Assembly (NCBI GenBank): GCA_963513935.1
Contig: OY740768.1
Coordinates: 64,460,786-64,524,785, forward strand
DNA from: Aphrophora alni
Lineage: Eukaryota > Arthropoda > Insecta > Hemiptera > Aphrophoridae
Direction: 5' to 3'
Length of the DNA stretch: 64,000 nucleotides
This document shows positions 1 to 12,410 of this stretch, piece by piece; positions within the stretch are counted from its first letter, which is position 1, and the number at the start of each line of letters is the position of its first letter. Position numbers and translations under genes: made by a program. The notes beneath the pieces were generated by a model. The model made no database searches. It saw nothing but the letters and a program-made list of their open reading frames with translations, and had not been told where the DNA came from.

Positions 1-540
1 TGTAGTAAGAAGCAGGACAGTAGAAGAGAAAATTGTCCAATTATACCGATGGATATTCGATCGCATTTGCTATCCCCAGCCACCAGGCAGCCCAGCAAAA
101 TCCGGATGCACACGAAGTCCGGATCCACCCACAGAAGCAAGCGAAAACCTGCCACCCCCAATCACCAACCCCACACCAACAAAAGTAACATATATATTAA
201 TATATACATCACCCCTGCTGACATGAGACAAGCAACCAATACCAACAAAATCCCCTACCGGCCCCGCGAACGAAGTCCCACACATACTCAGACCCACCGG
301 CGGACCACCGCAATAGCCAGGGCAGTTGGGGAGTAGACAGATTGTTAAGATAGTCGGAACCAAGGATAAATGAATGTCTACATGTGCCTAGAGCATCTTG
401 GGACAAAAGCAGAAGACAGATAAAAGCAAAAAGTGAAACACCAGCTAAAGATTAGGTATGCTAAGTGTTTGTGGTAGTAAGATGAAAATGGGTAGGAGAA
501 GGGAAATTGTCCAATTATACCGAAGGACATTTGGTCGCCA
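1..540. repeat. Partial duplication, about 470 bp period
   Basis: A block of about 62 bp at 3-64, containing GAAAATTGTCCAATTATACC, recurs with a few changes at 472-538 (GGAAATTGTCCAATTATACC). The DNA between (66-470) is C/A-rich and GC-richer than its surroundings, with no convincing protein in either strand. The second copy runs into the LINE 3' relic that follows, so this is either an internal duplication of that LINE's tail or the edge of an insertion. The short ORFs on both strands here look like by-products of low-complexity, C-rich sequence. Confidence 0.6.
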
Positions 541-3190
541 GAAGTCAAGGATACCGTTAGTCCCTGGATTTTATCTATTCATACCAGTCATTGAGAGGAA
601 GTAGTTATCGCCTGTGTTCTTATCGGTCATTCTATGGATCACTCATGGATTTCTGATTGAACACGGGAATCTGCCACAATGTCTTTTTTGTCAGAGCATC
701 CTATCTATATAACACATCTTAATTGTGCACGTTTTTTCTGAAAGGTGTGCATAGTATAATTGTCCTACCCAATGCCCTTCAGGCTATTTTTGGGGCAATG
801 CTGAGGTCCTCAATCGGTATTGTCCGTTTTGAGTCACCTGAAAATTTTACATAATTTTTTTTTAAAATTCAATTACATTAGCAAAGCATATTTACAACTC
901 TTTAATATTATATTGAGTTTTTTAATTTTATCCTTGTTAACTCATTGCAAGCCCCTTTTACAGCCCTGTAATATTTGTTTTTAATTGTTGTTACAGTACA
1001 AGACTTGTCGTTTAACAAGACTAACTAGGACCGAAAGCAGTCCAGAAAATCAAAAATCAGCATAAACAGGAATAATGTAGAAAACACAATACAATATTTT
1101 TCTAATAAAAAAACTCAATGTTTATTTCATTGTACATAAACTTTACAACATATTTATGTAATATTTACACAAAACTTCAATTTTGAGTCACTTTGGTGCA
1201 ACGTTTAAAAAGGAGCACGAACGCCTAGTTGTTTCACTATCATAAGTTCAGGCGCTGTGGTGTCAAACTGTTGATCCAAATAGGCCAATATGTTATCAGC
1301 TGTGACGTGGTATCTGAATGTGTCATCTCTGGTTACACACTGTCTATTTCCTCATCCAACTCTCTCTTGCTGCTTTCTTCCTGTGTAGATATCCATGCCA
1401 CAACAATGTCATTGTGCCATTGCCACTGATGTTTTCGTCATTCAAACTAAGTCTAAAATTCTCAGCTGACATATTTCGGTCGATATGATTACTCAACGTC
1501 CCAGCTGGGAATTCCTGGATCTATCTCATGGGGTTTTTGGCTGCAAAACAGCAGGAGGGGTCACAATTACAAATTCTTGTTCGCCTGGATAAGATGGGGT
1601 ATTATTAAACAAACAAAATAACTTTTTCTGACACGTTATTTTCTTTAAAAAAATTCGTTCCCCAGGACAAAGTTGCCTTTAAAATAAAGCTGTCCTTTCA
1701 TGCACTCTTTTGGTTATGGTTGATCAAAGGCAATGAAACAAGATTAACATTTTTAAAGCACGAGGATTACTTGATTTCCCTATTATCACAAGTGCCAATT
1801 AATGTTGTACTGCTGCATTGCTACAAGCCATAGCAGTGAGCCGACCTTTGCTTTTTTTTGTAGCATTTAACTGAATCCTCAATTTTTTATGGTATGGTTT
1901 TGCTAGGCAGCATATGGTAGAAAAGTCCAGTTTCTTCCACATTATAAATTTGGTGGGTTGTAAGATCCTCGGTCAAAACAATTTTTTTGAACACTTTTTC
2001 TTCTGCTCACTAGCTACAGAATCACTAGAGAGACTCTCATTAGTCACAGTTAATTGGTGTATGTCATGGTGATTTTTAAAACGTTCTAACCACCTCTGGC
2101 TAGCTATAAAATTCTGGTCAGTGTCCGATAGTTTTTTATTTATGCTTAAAGCTTTTTGAACACTACTTTCTCACTGAGCACTGTACCACATGAACAACGC
2201 ATCGTCCAAGGTTTCATTTTTGCTTTTTAATTGTTCCACAGTCCTCCAAACTCTCTTTTGTTATCATTTTAAAGCAAAAATCCTTAATTTCTCTTACATT
2301 TTTCTTCCAGTTTCTAGTTTCCAGTTTCATCATTGAAGTTTCTACCCCTAGTTGAGCAGGAATTGTTTTAGTGATTCTCCCTTGTCAATTCTATATAAGG
2401 CATTTAGCTTTTTGTCCATTGTAACAACAGTTTTTTTTTTCCATTTTGTTATCATTTTCATACATTAAACTATACTAAAAGTCTCCACTCTTGACAAAAT
2501 GTTAGAAAACACTGTCTAATCTTATAGCAACTTAATACAGTACTGATAGACAACTGAATGACTACTATACTGTACTGACAACATGATAAACTGAATCAGT
2601 GGTATACTGTGTGAGGTAGAGAGGGGGGTTTAGATAAAGGGCAAGAATACTAGACAAAGGGCCTTCAATTCCCTTTCTCTACATAACCTAAACTTTGTCC
2701 ACTCAAAGATGTGCATTTTAGTGCTTCTACTGATAAAATGTGCATATCAAATAAGTACTGTATTCATTAAATTGCAATGGTAATCATTCAAAGACGGTAT
2801 ATTGGAGTTTTACTCTATATTGGGTTACATTTCGATCGTAACTTTATGCATTTAAATCGGTCTGAATAATCCAGATATCCAGTTAAATGAGGTCTGGATA
2901 AACACGGTTGTACTGTAATTGTATTATAATAATATTTATGATAGATTATTGTTGTTGACTTATTGCATTGCCTCTTTACATGTTATTTTGTAACATTTTA
3001 TTTGGATCTTATTTCCAATGTTAACTAATTTTAGTCTTGTTAATGTTATTCAAATTTTAGATCATTGTTTTTAGTTTTATTTGTAGGCTTCTAATGTGGA
3101 TCATCCTATTCTCAATTTTGTGAAGGTGATGATGACTAAAATGGTTTTTCGACTTAAAACTATGGGGGAAAAACATTAAGTAACGATCAC
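472..3190 (+). mobile_element. 3' relic of a Jockey-like LINE, split by a Tigger element
   Basis: The segments 580-993 and 2916-3190 match, in order, the 3' part of the LINE relic at 50400-52400. Shared landmarks are the CCCTTCAGGC.ATTTTTGGGGCAATGCTGAGG block (about 770-810, compare about 51930-51965), the GCCCTGTAATATTTGTTTTT block (about 962-982, compare about 52150-52170) and CTCAATTTTGTGAAGGTGAT (3112-3131, compare about 52338-52357). No open frame survives. The two halves are separated by the Tigger relic, so the LINE copy is the older insertion. Confidence 0.7.
994..2915 (-). mobile_element. Tigger (pogo superfamily) DNA transposon relic
   Basis: The element starts CAGTACAAGACTTGTCGTTT and ends ...AAACACGGTTGTACTG. 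These are imperfect inverted termini of the same type as the Tigger at 44216-46477, and both sides are flanked by TA. The minus strand carries a decayed transposase. Peptide patches around 2170-2230 (TLDDALFMWYSAQ), 2075-2105 (ASQRWLERFKN) and 1680-1850 align with the other copy. Many stops and frameshifts make it inactive. It preserves tryptophan codons at 2186-2188 and 2090-2092, which are stop codons in the 44-46 kb copy. Confidence 0.8.
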
Positions 3191-3374
3191 AACAAAAGAA
3201 AAATTAAAATTTGTCATTCCTACTAACCTATGGATTATTTTAATCTGCATAGTGTCAGTTGAATTGTGAATAATCAATGTATATACTGCCGTTTTAAAGT
3301 GCAAATGAATTTAATCAGTAATATGTTTGTATTGAGAAATTGTTGTTATTTGTATGTGTTTATTTTGTTTTTAG

Positions 3375-3461
3375 AGACTGTTCAACAAGCTGTAGAAAGT
3401 TTCCAGTGGATAAAACAAGATTTAATTATGGTGTTTGTTTCAATGCAGGAAGCTATTAAAG
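3375..3461 (+). CDS. PPP1R21: PPP1R21 orthologue, internal exon (first in window)
   Basis: This 87 bp exon has acceptor TTTGTTTTTAG ending at 3374 and donor GTATTTT from 3462. Two bases complete a codon begun upstream, 28 codons follow (TVQQAVESFQWIKQD...FVSMQEAIK), and one G is carried to the next exon, where it joins AT to make Asp. The phase match across an 8.6 kb intron is the main reason to join it. It should lie in the central helical region of PPP1R21; I do not recognise this stretch by itself. The upstream exons that encode the N-terminal KLRAQ domain are outside the window or not visible. Confidence 0.75.
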
Positions 3462-4925
3462 GTATTTTATTTTCTGCCTTATATATTCTTAAAAGGTGTA
3501 AAGTTATTGTAGTTAATTTTAATTTACGATGTATATGATTATGACTACTCCTATGTTTAAATTTACTTACCACTATGAACTCAAATACAGAGTTGTTTTT
3601 TTGTAGTTATCTGAAAGAAAAAAAATCGATCCAATAAATATAAAATTGCAATCTGATAAAAATTATGTTTTTGCGCTATTATCTAATTATGTCCCATAGC
3701 GTATGAAAATGTGAAACTCAATATGTGGGTTTTGGGTTTTTAATACGCTAATGTGAGAGGAGTCGGATCATGCAATACGCTATGCTGTCCTTGAAGTTAC
3801 CAGAAGGTTCTTTAGATGGCAGCACTAGAAGCTGAGCTTCAAATGATACCATGGAGATGGACAGTCTATTTAGTATGTAAAATCGGTGGAAGTATTCAAA
3901 ACTGTTTAACATCTGTATAGTTTCAGACATTCCTAATACATTAATACTAATACATTCCTAATACATTATCGTATTGTCATCTGACTAATATGATGTGTAT
4001 GGCAATGATCCAAATTTGTTTTAATGATTATATAAAAATTTACTAAAACTCTAAGGGCTAATGTTACAAAAATCATAATTCCTAATAAAGTTCATAACTT
4101 ACAGGGTAAACAATTTTTAAGTATTACAAATATAAATTTCATTTCTACTAGAAATTGGGGAATATTATTGGAGGTAGAAAAGGGTATGTCCATCCTTGGA
4201 CATGAAAGTAAGAATATATCCATTTATCCATTTACAAGATTCAGTAAACCTAGTAAGAGTTGGTATAGTGCTGGACAATGACGATGTCCTTCAACTTGTT
4301 CTTTACTGCAAGTCTGATTTTCAGGATGCTATCCAGAAACAATTGGTAATGGCTTGTAACGATCTCGCTAACCAGGGATTTAAAAAAGGAATTTAGACTG
4401 ACTTGATTTTGATGAATTTATATTTACAACCTTAAATACTTTCATTGGGCGCCATTGTGTGATTTTAAGCACAGACACTTTTAATTTACTTGGAATCGGG
4501 ATCGTGAATTTTTTTAAGGAAAGTGTACTTAATAGAAAACCACAGATTTGATTAAATACTCAATTTATAAAATTCATTAAATATTCTCCATCTGAAATAC
4601 ATACATGAATATACTAGAATAATTTCCAACTATGGAAGTACTTCCTGAAAACAAGATATACAATTCTTAAAACTAAATATATAGATTTAAAAACAAATTT
4701 TTAAATAGTTCAAATAATGGGTTCACAGTAATATGATTGTCTTTGAAACTAGGGAAAAATTCACAAAGTCTGTTTTTTATAAGTTAATATTCAATATTCG
4801 CAAATTATCTTTATTGTTAAAAGATCTTTCAATGTTTCTACTTTATGATTAATTTACAAATTGGTAGTCTTTTTCTCAAGATTTTAACTTATACCACTAG
4901 AATGTTTCTTTAGTGTTTTTTATAG

Positions 4926-4974
<49 letters not shown>

Positions 4975-7480
4975 CATGTGACAATTATGTTTGAAATACA
5001 ACTTAAGTGTCTATACCAGGATGCTGACCACTGATTTGAATTAAAATCAGCGAAAACTGTTTCTTTAACTAAATACAAAGTGAAATCTGAGGCTATCAGC
5101 CTAATGAGAAGATCTCGTAGTGACGAAAGAGTCAACACAACCCCTCTCACAGGACGGATGAACTAGTGTTCTCTCCAAAAATTTAATTAATCCCTTCCAA
5201 CCTCAAAATATTGGCATTGGTTGAATTAATAGACCAATTAGAAACATTCTGCCGAAACACATCGGCACACTAATCCACTGCACTGATTCATGTTTCAATT
5301 TTGGGGAAAACTATTCTTTCTTAAAATTATTTACTTATTATAAAAGTTTACAATTATATCTTAAAACTATACATCAATTATTCATATTATTTACAAATTT
5401 CATTCGTACAACTCATTTACAAATGATTCTATAACATTGACCAATTTCGGAAATTCGTCCGTCCATCAATACAGGATCTTGTGAGATAGGATGCATGTTT
5501 CTTACATCGTTGTATATCACTCACTTCATATATCGAATCAAATGTTAACATAAATTTGGGATCCAAAAATATGAAACGCTATAGGCTATGTACACAAATA
5601 AACTTTATAACAACTCATTAAATATAATTTTTATTTTAGAGACATTTAATCAAATGATAGGCTGATGTAATAGAGCTGGTTGAATAATTTAAATTGTTTA
5701 CTGTGTGTTATAAATTACTATCCTGTCACAATACCAAGGTTTAATTATTGTTTATGTAAACCGAGCCTACTGTATAACACAAACCTGGTTCAAATCATGG
5801 AGTCTCCATGATCACCTGTAGACATTTAGATAGCAGATACTATCTACTAGTTCTCTGTCAACTGTATAGATCTACTTTCTTGTTATTTGTCTCATTTAGG
5901 TTATGAATATAGTGATCACTTCTTAGTAATGAGTCTTCCACATTTTAAATATGAAAATAAAAGTTAAATAGAAGTTTGCCTAGGCAAACTAAAACTCTAA
6001 AACTTTTCCTCATTGTCATTTATGGATCAATGGTGGAGTTCAAATATCTTCAACACCAGTCACAATAAAGTTTTATATTAACGCTAAATATACTTATTAA
6101 TTCTAAAATATGTTATTTTGAAATTAAATTAAAAACTTTAAAATTATGATTGTGTGATTATTTATAATATGTGACTGATTATTTTATTTAAGTTTTATCT
6201 ATGTGTTCCCAAGAAGTTTTGTATCATTTATTACATTTAGCTATTTGTTAGCAAGATGTGTAATTTATAATAAAGCAGCATATTGGCTGTATAATAAAAC
6301 AGTAGATCTACCAGTACCAATTGTCAGTAATAACCATCTTTCATCATCCTTTCACAACTTACTATTCTTGTAGTTTCATTATTCATTTGATATTTTGTTG
6401 TACCTTTCATAACTATATTTTGGGATACTATTGTAATAAAATTTCTTTTTTGTAGTAGATCTGAATTAGCTTTATGATGCAGGATCAAAGTGAACAAAAT
6501 TCAGAAAGTGAATGAACAGAATCACTGTATTGATTTTGTTGAAAAGTCTTTAGCTTTCATTTTATTAGTTACTTAAAATAACCAAATTGGTCATTCCAAT
6601 TCATTCCTCATTTAGATTCACCATTTTACTCTCTGAACCTAAAATCTAAAATTACAGTTTATTTTACTTTACTATAATTAATTTCATTAGATGAATATGA
6701 TCCAAAAGTACATTTTACAACCTAAAATTTTATTATTACATCCGAATTTAGAAATTGATATGAAATTGGCCAAGTGCATATGCAATTTTAAACTTGTGTT
6801 GACTTTTAAAAGGAATACCATTGATTAATTTTGATTTTATTTAATACTACAGTTTAATACATAGTTGCACTCATTGTGATAAAAGGGTCCTGTAAAAGAG
6901 TGCACTAGTCAAAGTGAGTTTCTTTTGAAAAAACGACTAATATAATAAGAAGATTTTACACCGCTTATTTGTTTGAAGCGGTTAATCTTAAATTTGAGAA
7001 ACTAAGTGCAACTGTGATGAACAGAATATACATCAAATTCATCAAGAACCTTTTAAATAAATTTTATCTTGAAAATTAAAAAAAAATCAACATTAAAAAA
7101 AATATATTACAGGCTTGTAATAGATAAAGATATTGTTTTTTAGGCATCCAAAAAAATATATATTTGTTTTTAATTTTTTTTAATATTGGCCCTTTAGGGA
7201 GTATGATCTGAAAATTTAACTAGATGCACCACCCATATGACGTTTCAATATTTAAAATATCACAACAGACAGTTTTTAAAATGATATAGGAGAATTGAAC
7301 ATTTCTAGAAGATTTGTGTATGCCAAGCTAGACGGTTTTTTAATTATTATTATTTATCCATATTCCTGGACCTGTAAAACTGTGAAAAAGAAAAAGCTAT
7401 TTCTAGACAGACTCTAAATGCATGATTTTTAATCAAAGTGAAAATTGAGATTTTACAAATCCCTAATAATTTGTATATTT
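3462..7480 (+). other. Intron, AT-rich, no gene seen
   Basis: This is the 5' half of the 8.6 kb intron. A 66-codon ORF at 4196-4396 (starts MDMKVRIYPFIHLQ, ends NDLANQGFKKGI) is more protein-like than its surroundings, but I do not recognise it and found no matching splice partners. A (TA)n tract lies at 4926-4971. Otherwise the sequence is unremarkable, with scattered AATAAA-like strings and no convincing transposon termini. Confidence 0.5.
4926..4971. repeat. (TA)n microsatellite
   Basis: About 23 uninterrupted TA units. It is one of five similar TA tracts in the window (also near 14721, 36969 and 58816, and a short one at 38176). Confidence 0.95.
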
Positions 7481-10130
7481 TTTAACCTTTTGAAGAGTAC
7501 AGCATTGCTACGCACAAGTTCCAAAGCACAGGTTGAGACGGTTTGGAAAAAGCCAAAAGTCTCAAGCCAATTTAAAACAGGTTAAATTCCCGCGATAAAG
7601 CCATGTAGATGGGGGACGAGGAGGAACGATGACGTCACGGCAACAGGTGCTGAACACGGCATGTTGATTCGTGAAAAGTCGCTCTGCCTTGTTTCTTATT
7701 TTATTAAAATACTAAATTATTAAAATAAATTAATGTTCAGTAGAATCAACCGATTAATAATATCGAAAAATAAATTTAAAAGCAATTAAAACAAAAAAGG
7801 TATTCAAGTTTTTATAGGGGCTCAAAAACCTAAAATTTGGAAAAAACTTAAAGTCAAAATTCAAAAAACGTAGAGTCATAACTCAGAGGGGAACTAATAA
7901 TAATAATAAATAAAAAATATGAATTAATAATAATTAACAGGTGAAAATGGACTTAGAGAGTCATTCTTGGGGAGTTTTTTGGAATTTTTGAGTTGAAGAG
8001 GGGATTATTTAAAAAATAATAATAAGTACTATTGAAGAGACCACAATAGGGCACAATAATATGTACTTAGAATCAAATTTGAGAATAAAATAAGGGAGAT
8101 ATAATAATTACAAAACGTAAAACTTTAAAGCCCAAAAGCGGTTAAATTAAAAGTTAAAGGGGTAAGATAACATTGTAATTATAGCTATCTAGTATGTAAA
8201 ATTGTAAAACATCAAAGCAGAAGTGATAATATATAATGGGGGGGTTTTTATGAACATAAACTCATACGGTACAAACTTTAGGACTTCAAGGACGCATAAC
8301 TCGAGAACCAAACGAATTATGTGAAAAGTACAAACAGAGTTTTTCGTCGTAGTAGAAGAGGAACAAGATTTCGTCAAAAGAATTTTGAGAAAGGACTTAT
8401 CTCAAAATTTGGAAAGAAGAAAAATCGAATTTCGGGAAAAGGGCGATAACTCGCGAACGAAGCGTAGTAGAGCGATGAATCAAGTTCCACAAGACCCACA
8501 AGATGGAGAGGAAGAAGAATCCGAAAGGAACTTTAAAATCGGTTCGAGCGTTCGAAAGTTATAGCGAGTTGAACGAAAAAACGACCAAAGTAGAAATTTT
8601 CATGCAAAAACATGAAAAGTGGCGCGCGCATCCTCAGTCGGGATCTAAAGTCAGAAACATCATATTGCCAACTTGGATCAGATAACGTTGAAGAATAAAT
8701 AAAATAAATTATTAATTAAAAGGTGTTTTAATTAATAATAAAGGAAGAAAACTGTTCATTAGTCAAAAAATATGACTAATAAAATATATAGTGTAAATAT
8801 TTCAGACCAAAAGGGCCTGAAAACACATAATATGAAGAAAATACCTTTTTCCCTAAAAGGGAGGAAAATTGGCTCCAAGAAGTGGATTAATTCCCACGGA
8901 AAGGGAGACCGTAATTTATCTTTCGAAAGAAGGATACTTTTGATTTGGAATCGACGCGAAGTGGACGTTTCTTCTGCAACCGACTCTGAGCTGAGAGGAA
9001 AAGTCAACTGTCACTCTACTTAACTGGACTTAGAATAATTTCTACTCCAACCGAACTTCAAGGCAACTTAGAAGAATTCGAGACCAGCATTCAACTACAT
9101 AGCAGCTTACAGACTCTGGATCGAAAACATCATATCAACATCAGCCTAATTATACAACAAATTCCAAATCCAACTAGAACTTCTAATAAAGTGTGAAGGT
9201 ATCTTATACTTAAGGAATAATTCGCAAATATTAACTTCATTTCAAATATAACGTCATTAGGGGAATTATTAAAAATTAAATTCATTTTAATACTTCTGCT
9301 TTGGTGTTGAAAATAATTAATAATTAAATACGACTTTTTCAGTACAGGAAAAACTGTTTGTGGTTCTGTCTGAAAAGTCAAGCGTTTTTATTTTGTTTAG
9401 AATATAGAAAATATTACATTGATAAATTTTGTCAAATAAATAAATAGTTGTGTTGTTGTTTAATCAAATTGTTTGGTGTTATTAAAAAAGTTTATGAATT
9501 TAACATTTTTTCTGTGCAAAAGAGAAAAGAATATATAAATAATTCATTGCTAAATTTTGTTGTGTTTTCAATATATATCCATTCTGTATATGCTATTAAC
9601 TTTGTTTAAACATAAATCTTATATATGTGCTCTGGTAATATAATTTGAAAATTTTAAAAGTTATCATCAGAACTTAAGAGCCGATTTCTCCCAAAAGGCA
9701 CGACCTTGGAGAGAGAGAGTGTTAATCTTAAGAAAGAGTCAAATAATCGAGCATTGAGATAAAATTCAGGGAATTTTGCGTAAATTAAAAGTTAGTAAGT
9801 TTATGAGGACAAGCTCATACTTACTAGAGCCAAGAGTTGCAAAATCTTTGATTCAAAAAGGTAAAAGTGAGCATCTTGGCCTTGCCCGCGCTTGCTCTGA
9901 GAAGAAAGGTGGTTCGCCCAGTCGGTGGTGATCGTACAGCGAGTTTAAGAGTTCGTGATAAATAGTGTTCCAAAAAAGGGAACAAAGAATCTTAAATTCG
10001 TAAAGAGAGAGCGGAGTGTGGCAAGTGGCGTTCCAACGTGGGGCAAAAAGAACCCTACGACCCCGAGAGTAGCGCGGCAAGGTCCCAAGTAGTACGGACA
10101 TCATGTGACGTCTTTTGATATTAATGTAAT
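7480..10130 (+). mobile_element. Possible LTR-retroelement remnant (unclassified)
   Basis: Composition shifts here: patches are GC-richer and purine-rich, with repeated ATAACTCGMGAAC-like phrases at about 8297, 8445 and, diverged, 7878 and 8555. Near the right edge, 10026-10044 resembles a retroviral-type tRNA-Lys primer-binding site and is preceded by GTGTGGCA, as an LTR end would be. No gag, RT or integrase peptide is visible and no second LTR copy was found, so this may be a solo LTR with flanking non-coding sequence, or another repeat. The short ORFs at 8503-8685 and 8772-9023 have no recognisable domain. Confidence 0.3.
10026..10044 (+). other. Primer-binding-site-like sequence (tRNA-Lys type)
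   Basis: TGGCGTTCCAACGTGGGGC differs from the known 18-nt tRNA-Lys1,2 primer-binding site TGGCGCCCAACGTGGGGC by one inserted base and one C-to-T change. The preceding GTGTGGCAAG could be an LTR end (…CA) plus two bases. No polypurine tract or 3' LTR was identified. Confidence 0.35.
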
Positions 10131-11100
10131 CAAAGTCAGTTATCTGTTACGTGGTGACAGTCATAATTTAAACTACAACATGTTTTCTGCTTGTTTACAA
10201 GTTATAATGAACACCTAGTGGCAATAATGTGTGCTGCAAATAACCTTCTATTTAGCGCCTTTTTGTCATTCCAACTCAAGTCAGTTGTATTTCTCTATTT
10301 GTAGAATACAGTTGCGTACTACTAACCTAGTTTCTAATTGTTTGTTGTACAATTATTTAGAGTTTTCTTTTACTCCATTGACTGTTATTTTATAAATAAA
10401 TTTTATTGTTTGAAGCTTTACATTTTCTTCTTTTTTTTAACTGTGTTATGTGTATACCCTTATTTAAAAAATTACTATTCTTTATCTAAAAAAATATATA
10501 AATATTGTTCGAACAACCTTTAATTTACTTTGAATATTATTTTATGACATAATAGGTTTTTTTTTAGTTTTGTGTAGTTTTTTTTCTTACTCCCCAGGGT
10601 GTGTTTTATGGATAGAACCTTACTCAAATGGGCACTACAATGCAGGATGTCAAATGACGTCCGTACTCGTCAACAGGTTAATGAACAGCTAAGAAATTAA
10701 TTTTGAATAATTTTTAGAAAAGAAACATGGTTTAATTGAAAATTATTTCACAAGATCTAAATTATGAAATAGCTTTTAAATTCAGTTACAAGCTCAATTT
10801 CGAATATAGCTAGTACGAAATTAATGGTCCATTACCTGGTTTGTAGAGGATGGATGGTTTGGTCTAATGAGGCATCTTAACAAAGATGCAAAAAGTTATT
10901 TAGTTGCATTTTTAGAAGAAACCCTTTTTTAATATAAAATGCATTATTCAACCTTAGTCTACGTATACCACATTATGTTTATGTTGAAACCCACATTACT
11001 CTTTTTTGAAATGCACTTTTAAATTTTTATTTAAGACATTGGGAGAGACATTCAGATATGTAGTGAACTTCAATGTTTACACCAATTTTTGAGTCATAAA

Positions 11101-11133
<33 letters not shown>

Positions 11134-12084
11134 TCAAATGATAGATATATTGCTAGTTTTGTATTATTAAAATTTTATTTCAAATTTAGTCTACATTTTG
11201 TAAATGTCCACAATTCAAATTTCCTATTGTTTATAGGAAAACATAATGTCCATGTTTCATGTTGTCTAACTTTGTAAATTAATTAATTATGAATATAATT
11301 TTTTTATCATTTGTATTTATTTTAACTCTTGTATTAAACATAGTTTCAAAAAATTGAAATTATATAACAGAAGGCTTCATTGTTATATAAAATGATAAAA
11401 ATTATAACAAGAAAAAAGAACAAACCAAAAATATAACAAATTTTGATATATCTCAAAATTAATTGCTATCTAATATCAAACATATTTTGGTTAATAATCA
11501 AGCCAGCAAAAATTGGTACCTCCGTAAATAATTAAACTGTGATTTTTATATCTCAGTTTTCAACTAAAGTCAATTCTTAATTTAAGATATTAATAATTTT
11601 ACGAATTTGTATTGAATTATATTTTCCAGTAAAAATAAAAACAAATTAGATGTTTATATCTGTCAGGGTTTCTCTTCATAAACATGGAAATATAAATTTT
11701 TATCAAAATAGGAAATAACAAAAAAAAAAAACTGAGGTTTTTCTTATGGGACTTTATCTACTTCATGCACATATAGACTACAAATGTGTCCCACCTTATC
11801 AATTTTTGTACAAACATTTAGAGATTTTATTTCAGTTTTAAAAAATAAAAATTTTTAGTGCCCAACTAGACCATCAAATGGAGATATTAATAATAGCATG
11901 CAAAACAGAACTGCCATTGAGGTTCGAGTTGCAATATTTTGTATGTCCAGGCATTTTCCTATTTTATTTTTGACTTTGATCTTAGATAGGTGTAAAACAT
12001 CTATGTTAAATGTGTATCTAAAAAGAATAAAATTTTATTAATAGTATTGAATAGTATTGATTATATATATATATTTTTTTACAG
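10130..12084 (+). other. Intron 3' part, no gene seen
   Basis: AT-rich DNA with a T-run at 11109-11134 and no open frame or transposon terminus that I recognise. It ends in the acceptor ATATTTTTTTACAG before 12085. Confidence 0.6.
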
Positions 12085-12212
12085 ATCTCTTCATTGTATA
12101 TGTTTCAAAAAGTAGCATTGAAAATGAAGAAAATTTAGGAACACAAGAGTTGAAACAAGCAAATGTAGAAGTAACAAATTGTTTATCTATGTTGTTGGAC
12201 TCCTCATCTAAA
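12085..12212 (+). CDS. PPP1R21: PPP1R21 orthologue, internal exon
   Basis: This 128 bp exon lies between acceptor TTTTTTTACAG (to 12084) and a consensus donor GTAAGTAT (from 12213). It begins with AT, completing the Asp codon started by the G at 3461, and ends in phase 0 after Lys. The peptide begins LFIVYVSKSSIENEENLG and ends LSMLLDSSSK. It is helical and acidic, consistent with the central part of PPP1R21. The next intron is only 84 bp, which helps fix both exons as one gene. Confidence 0.8.
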
Positions 12213-12296
12213 GTAAGTATTTTGAAAATAAATATCTTTAAACTTGATCATTATTAAATTTAATATTTTAAATTATACTTACTATTGTGGTTTTAG

Positions 12297-12410
12297 GTAG
12301 TCCAGTATTTGCAGGTATTATCAAAAACTGCAGACAGTTCACTTGTTGCACATTCAGTTGTATCAGATCTAAAACGTCGAGCCAGTCATTACATAAATTC
12401 TTTACAAATG
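12297..12410 (+). CDS. PPP1R21: PPP1R21 orthologue, internal exon
   Basis: This 114 bp exon of 38 full codons lies between acceptor GTGGTTTTAG and donor GTGAGTAA. The peptide starts VVQYLQVLSKTADSSL and ends KRRASHYINSLQM. It reads without interruption in the frame set by the upstream exon and looks like alpha-helical bundle sequence rather than long coiled coil. It is followed by a 26 kb intron filled with mobile elements, the largest in the window. Confidence 0.85.

Noticed and set aside
70..406. Overlapping Gly/Pro-rich ORFs on both strands at the window start
   Set aside because: The sequence is C/A-rich and open on both strands by composition; it also lies inside a repeat.
4196..4396. 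66-codon ORF MDMKVRIYPFIHLQ...
   Set aside because: It looks somewhat protein-like and I considered a faint DZF-domain resemblance, but the similarity is too weak and there are no usable splice partners; not called as a gene.
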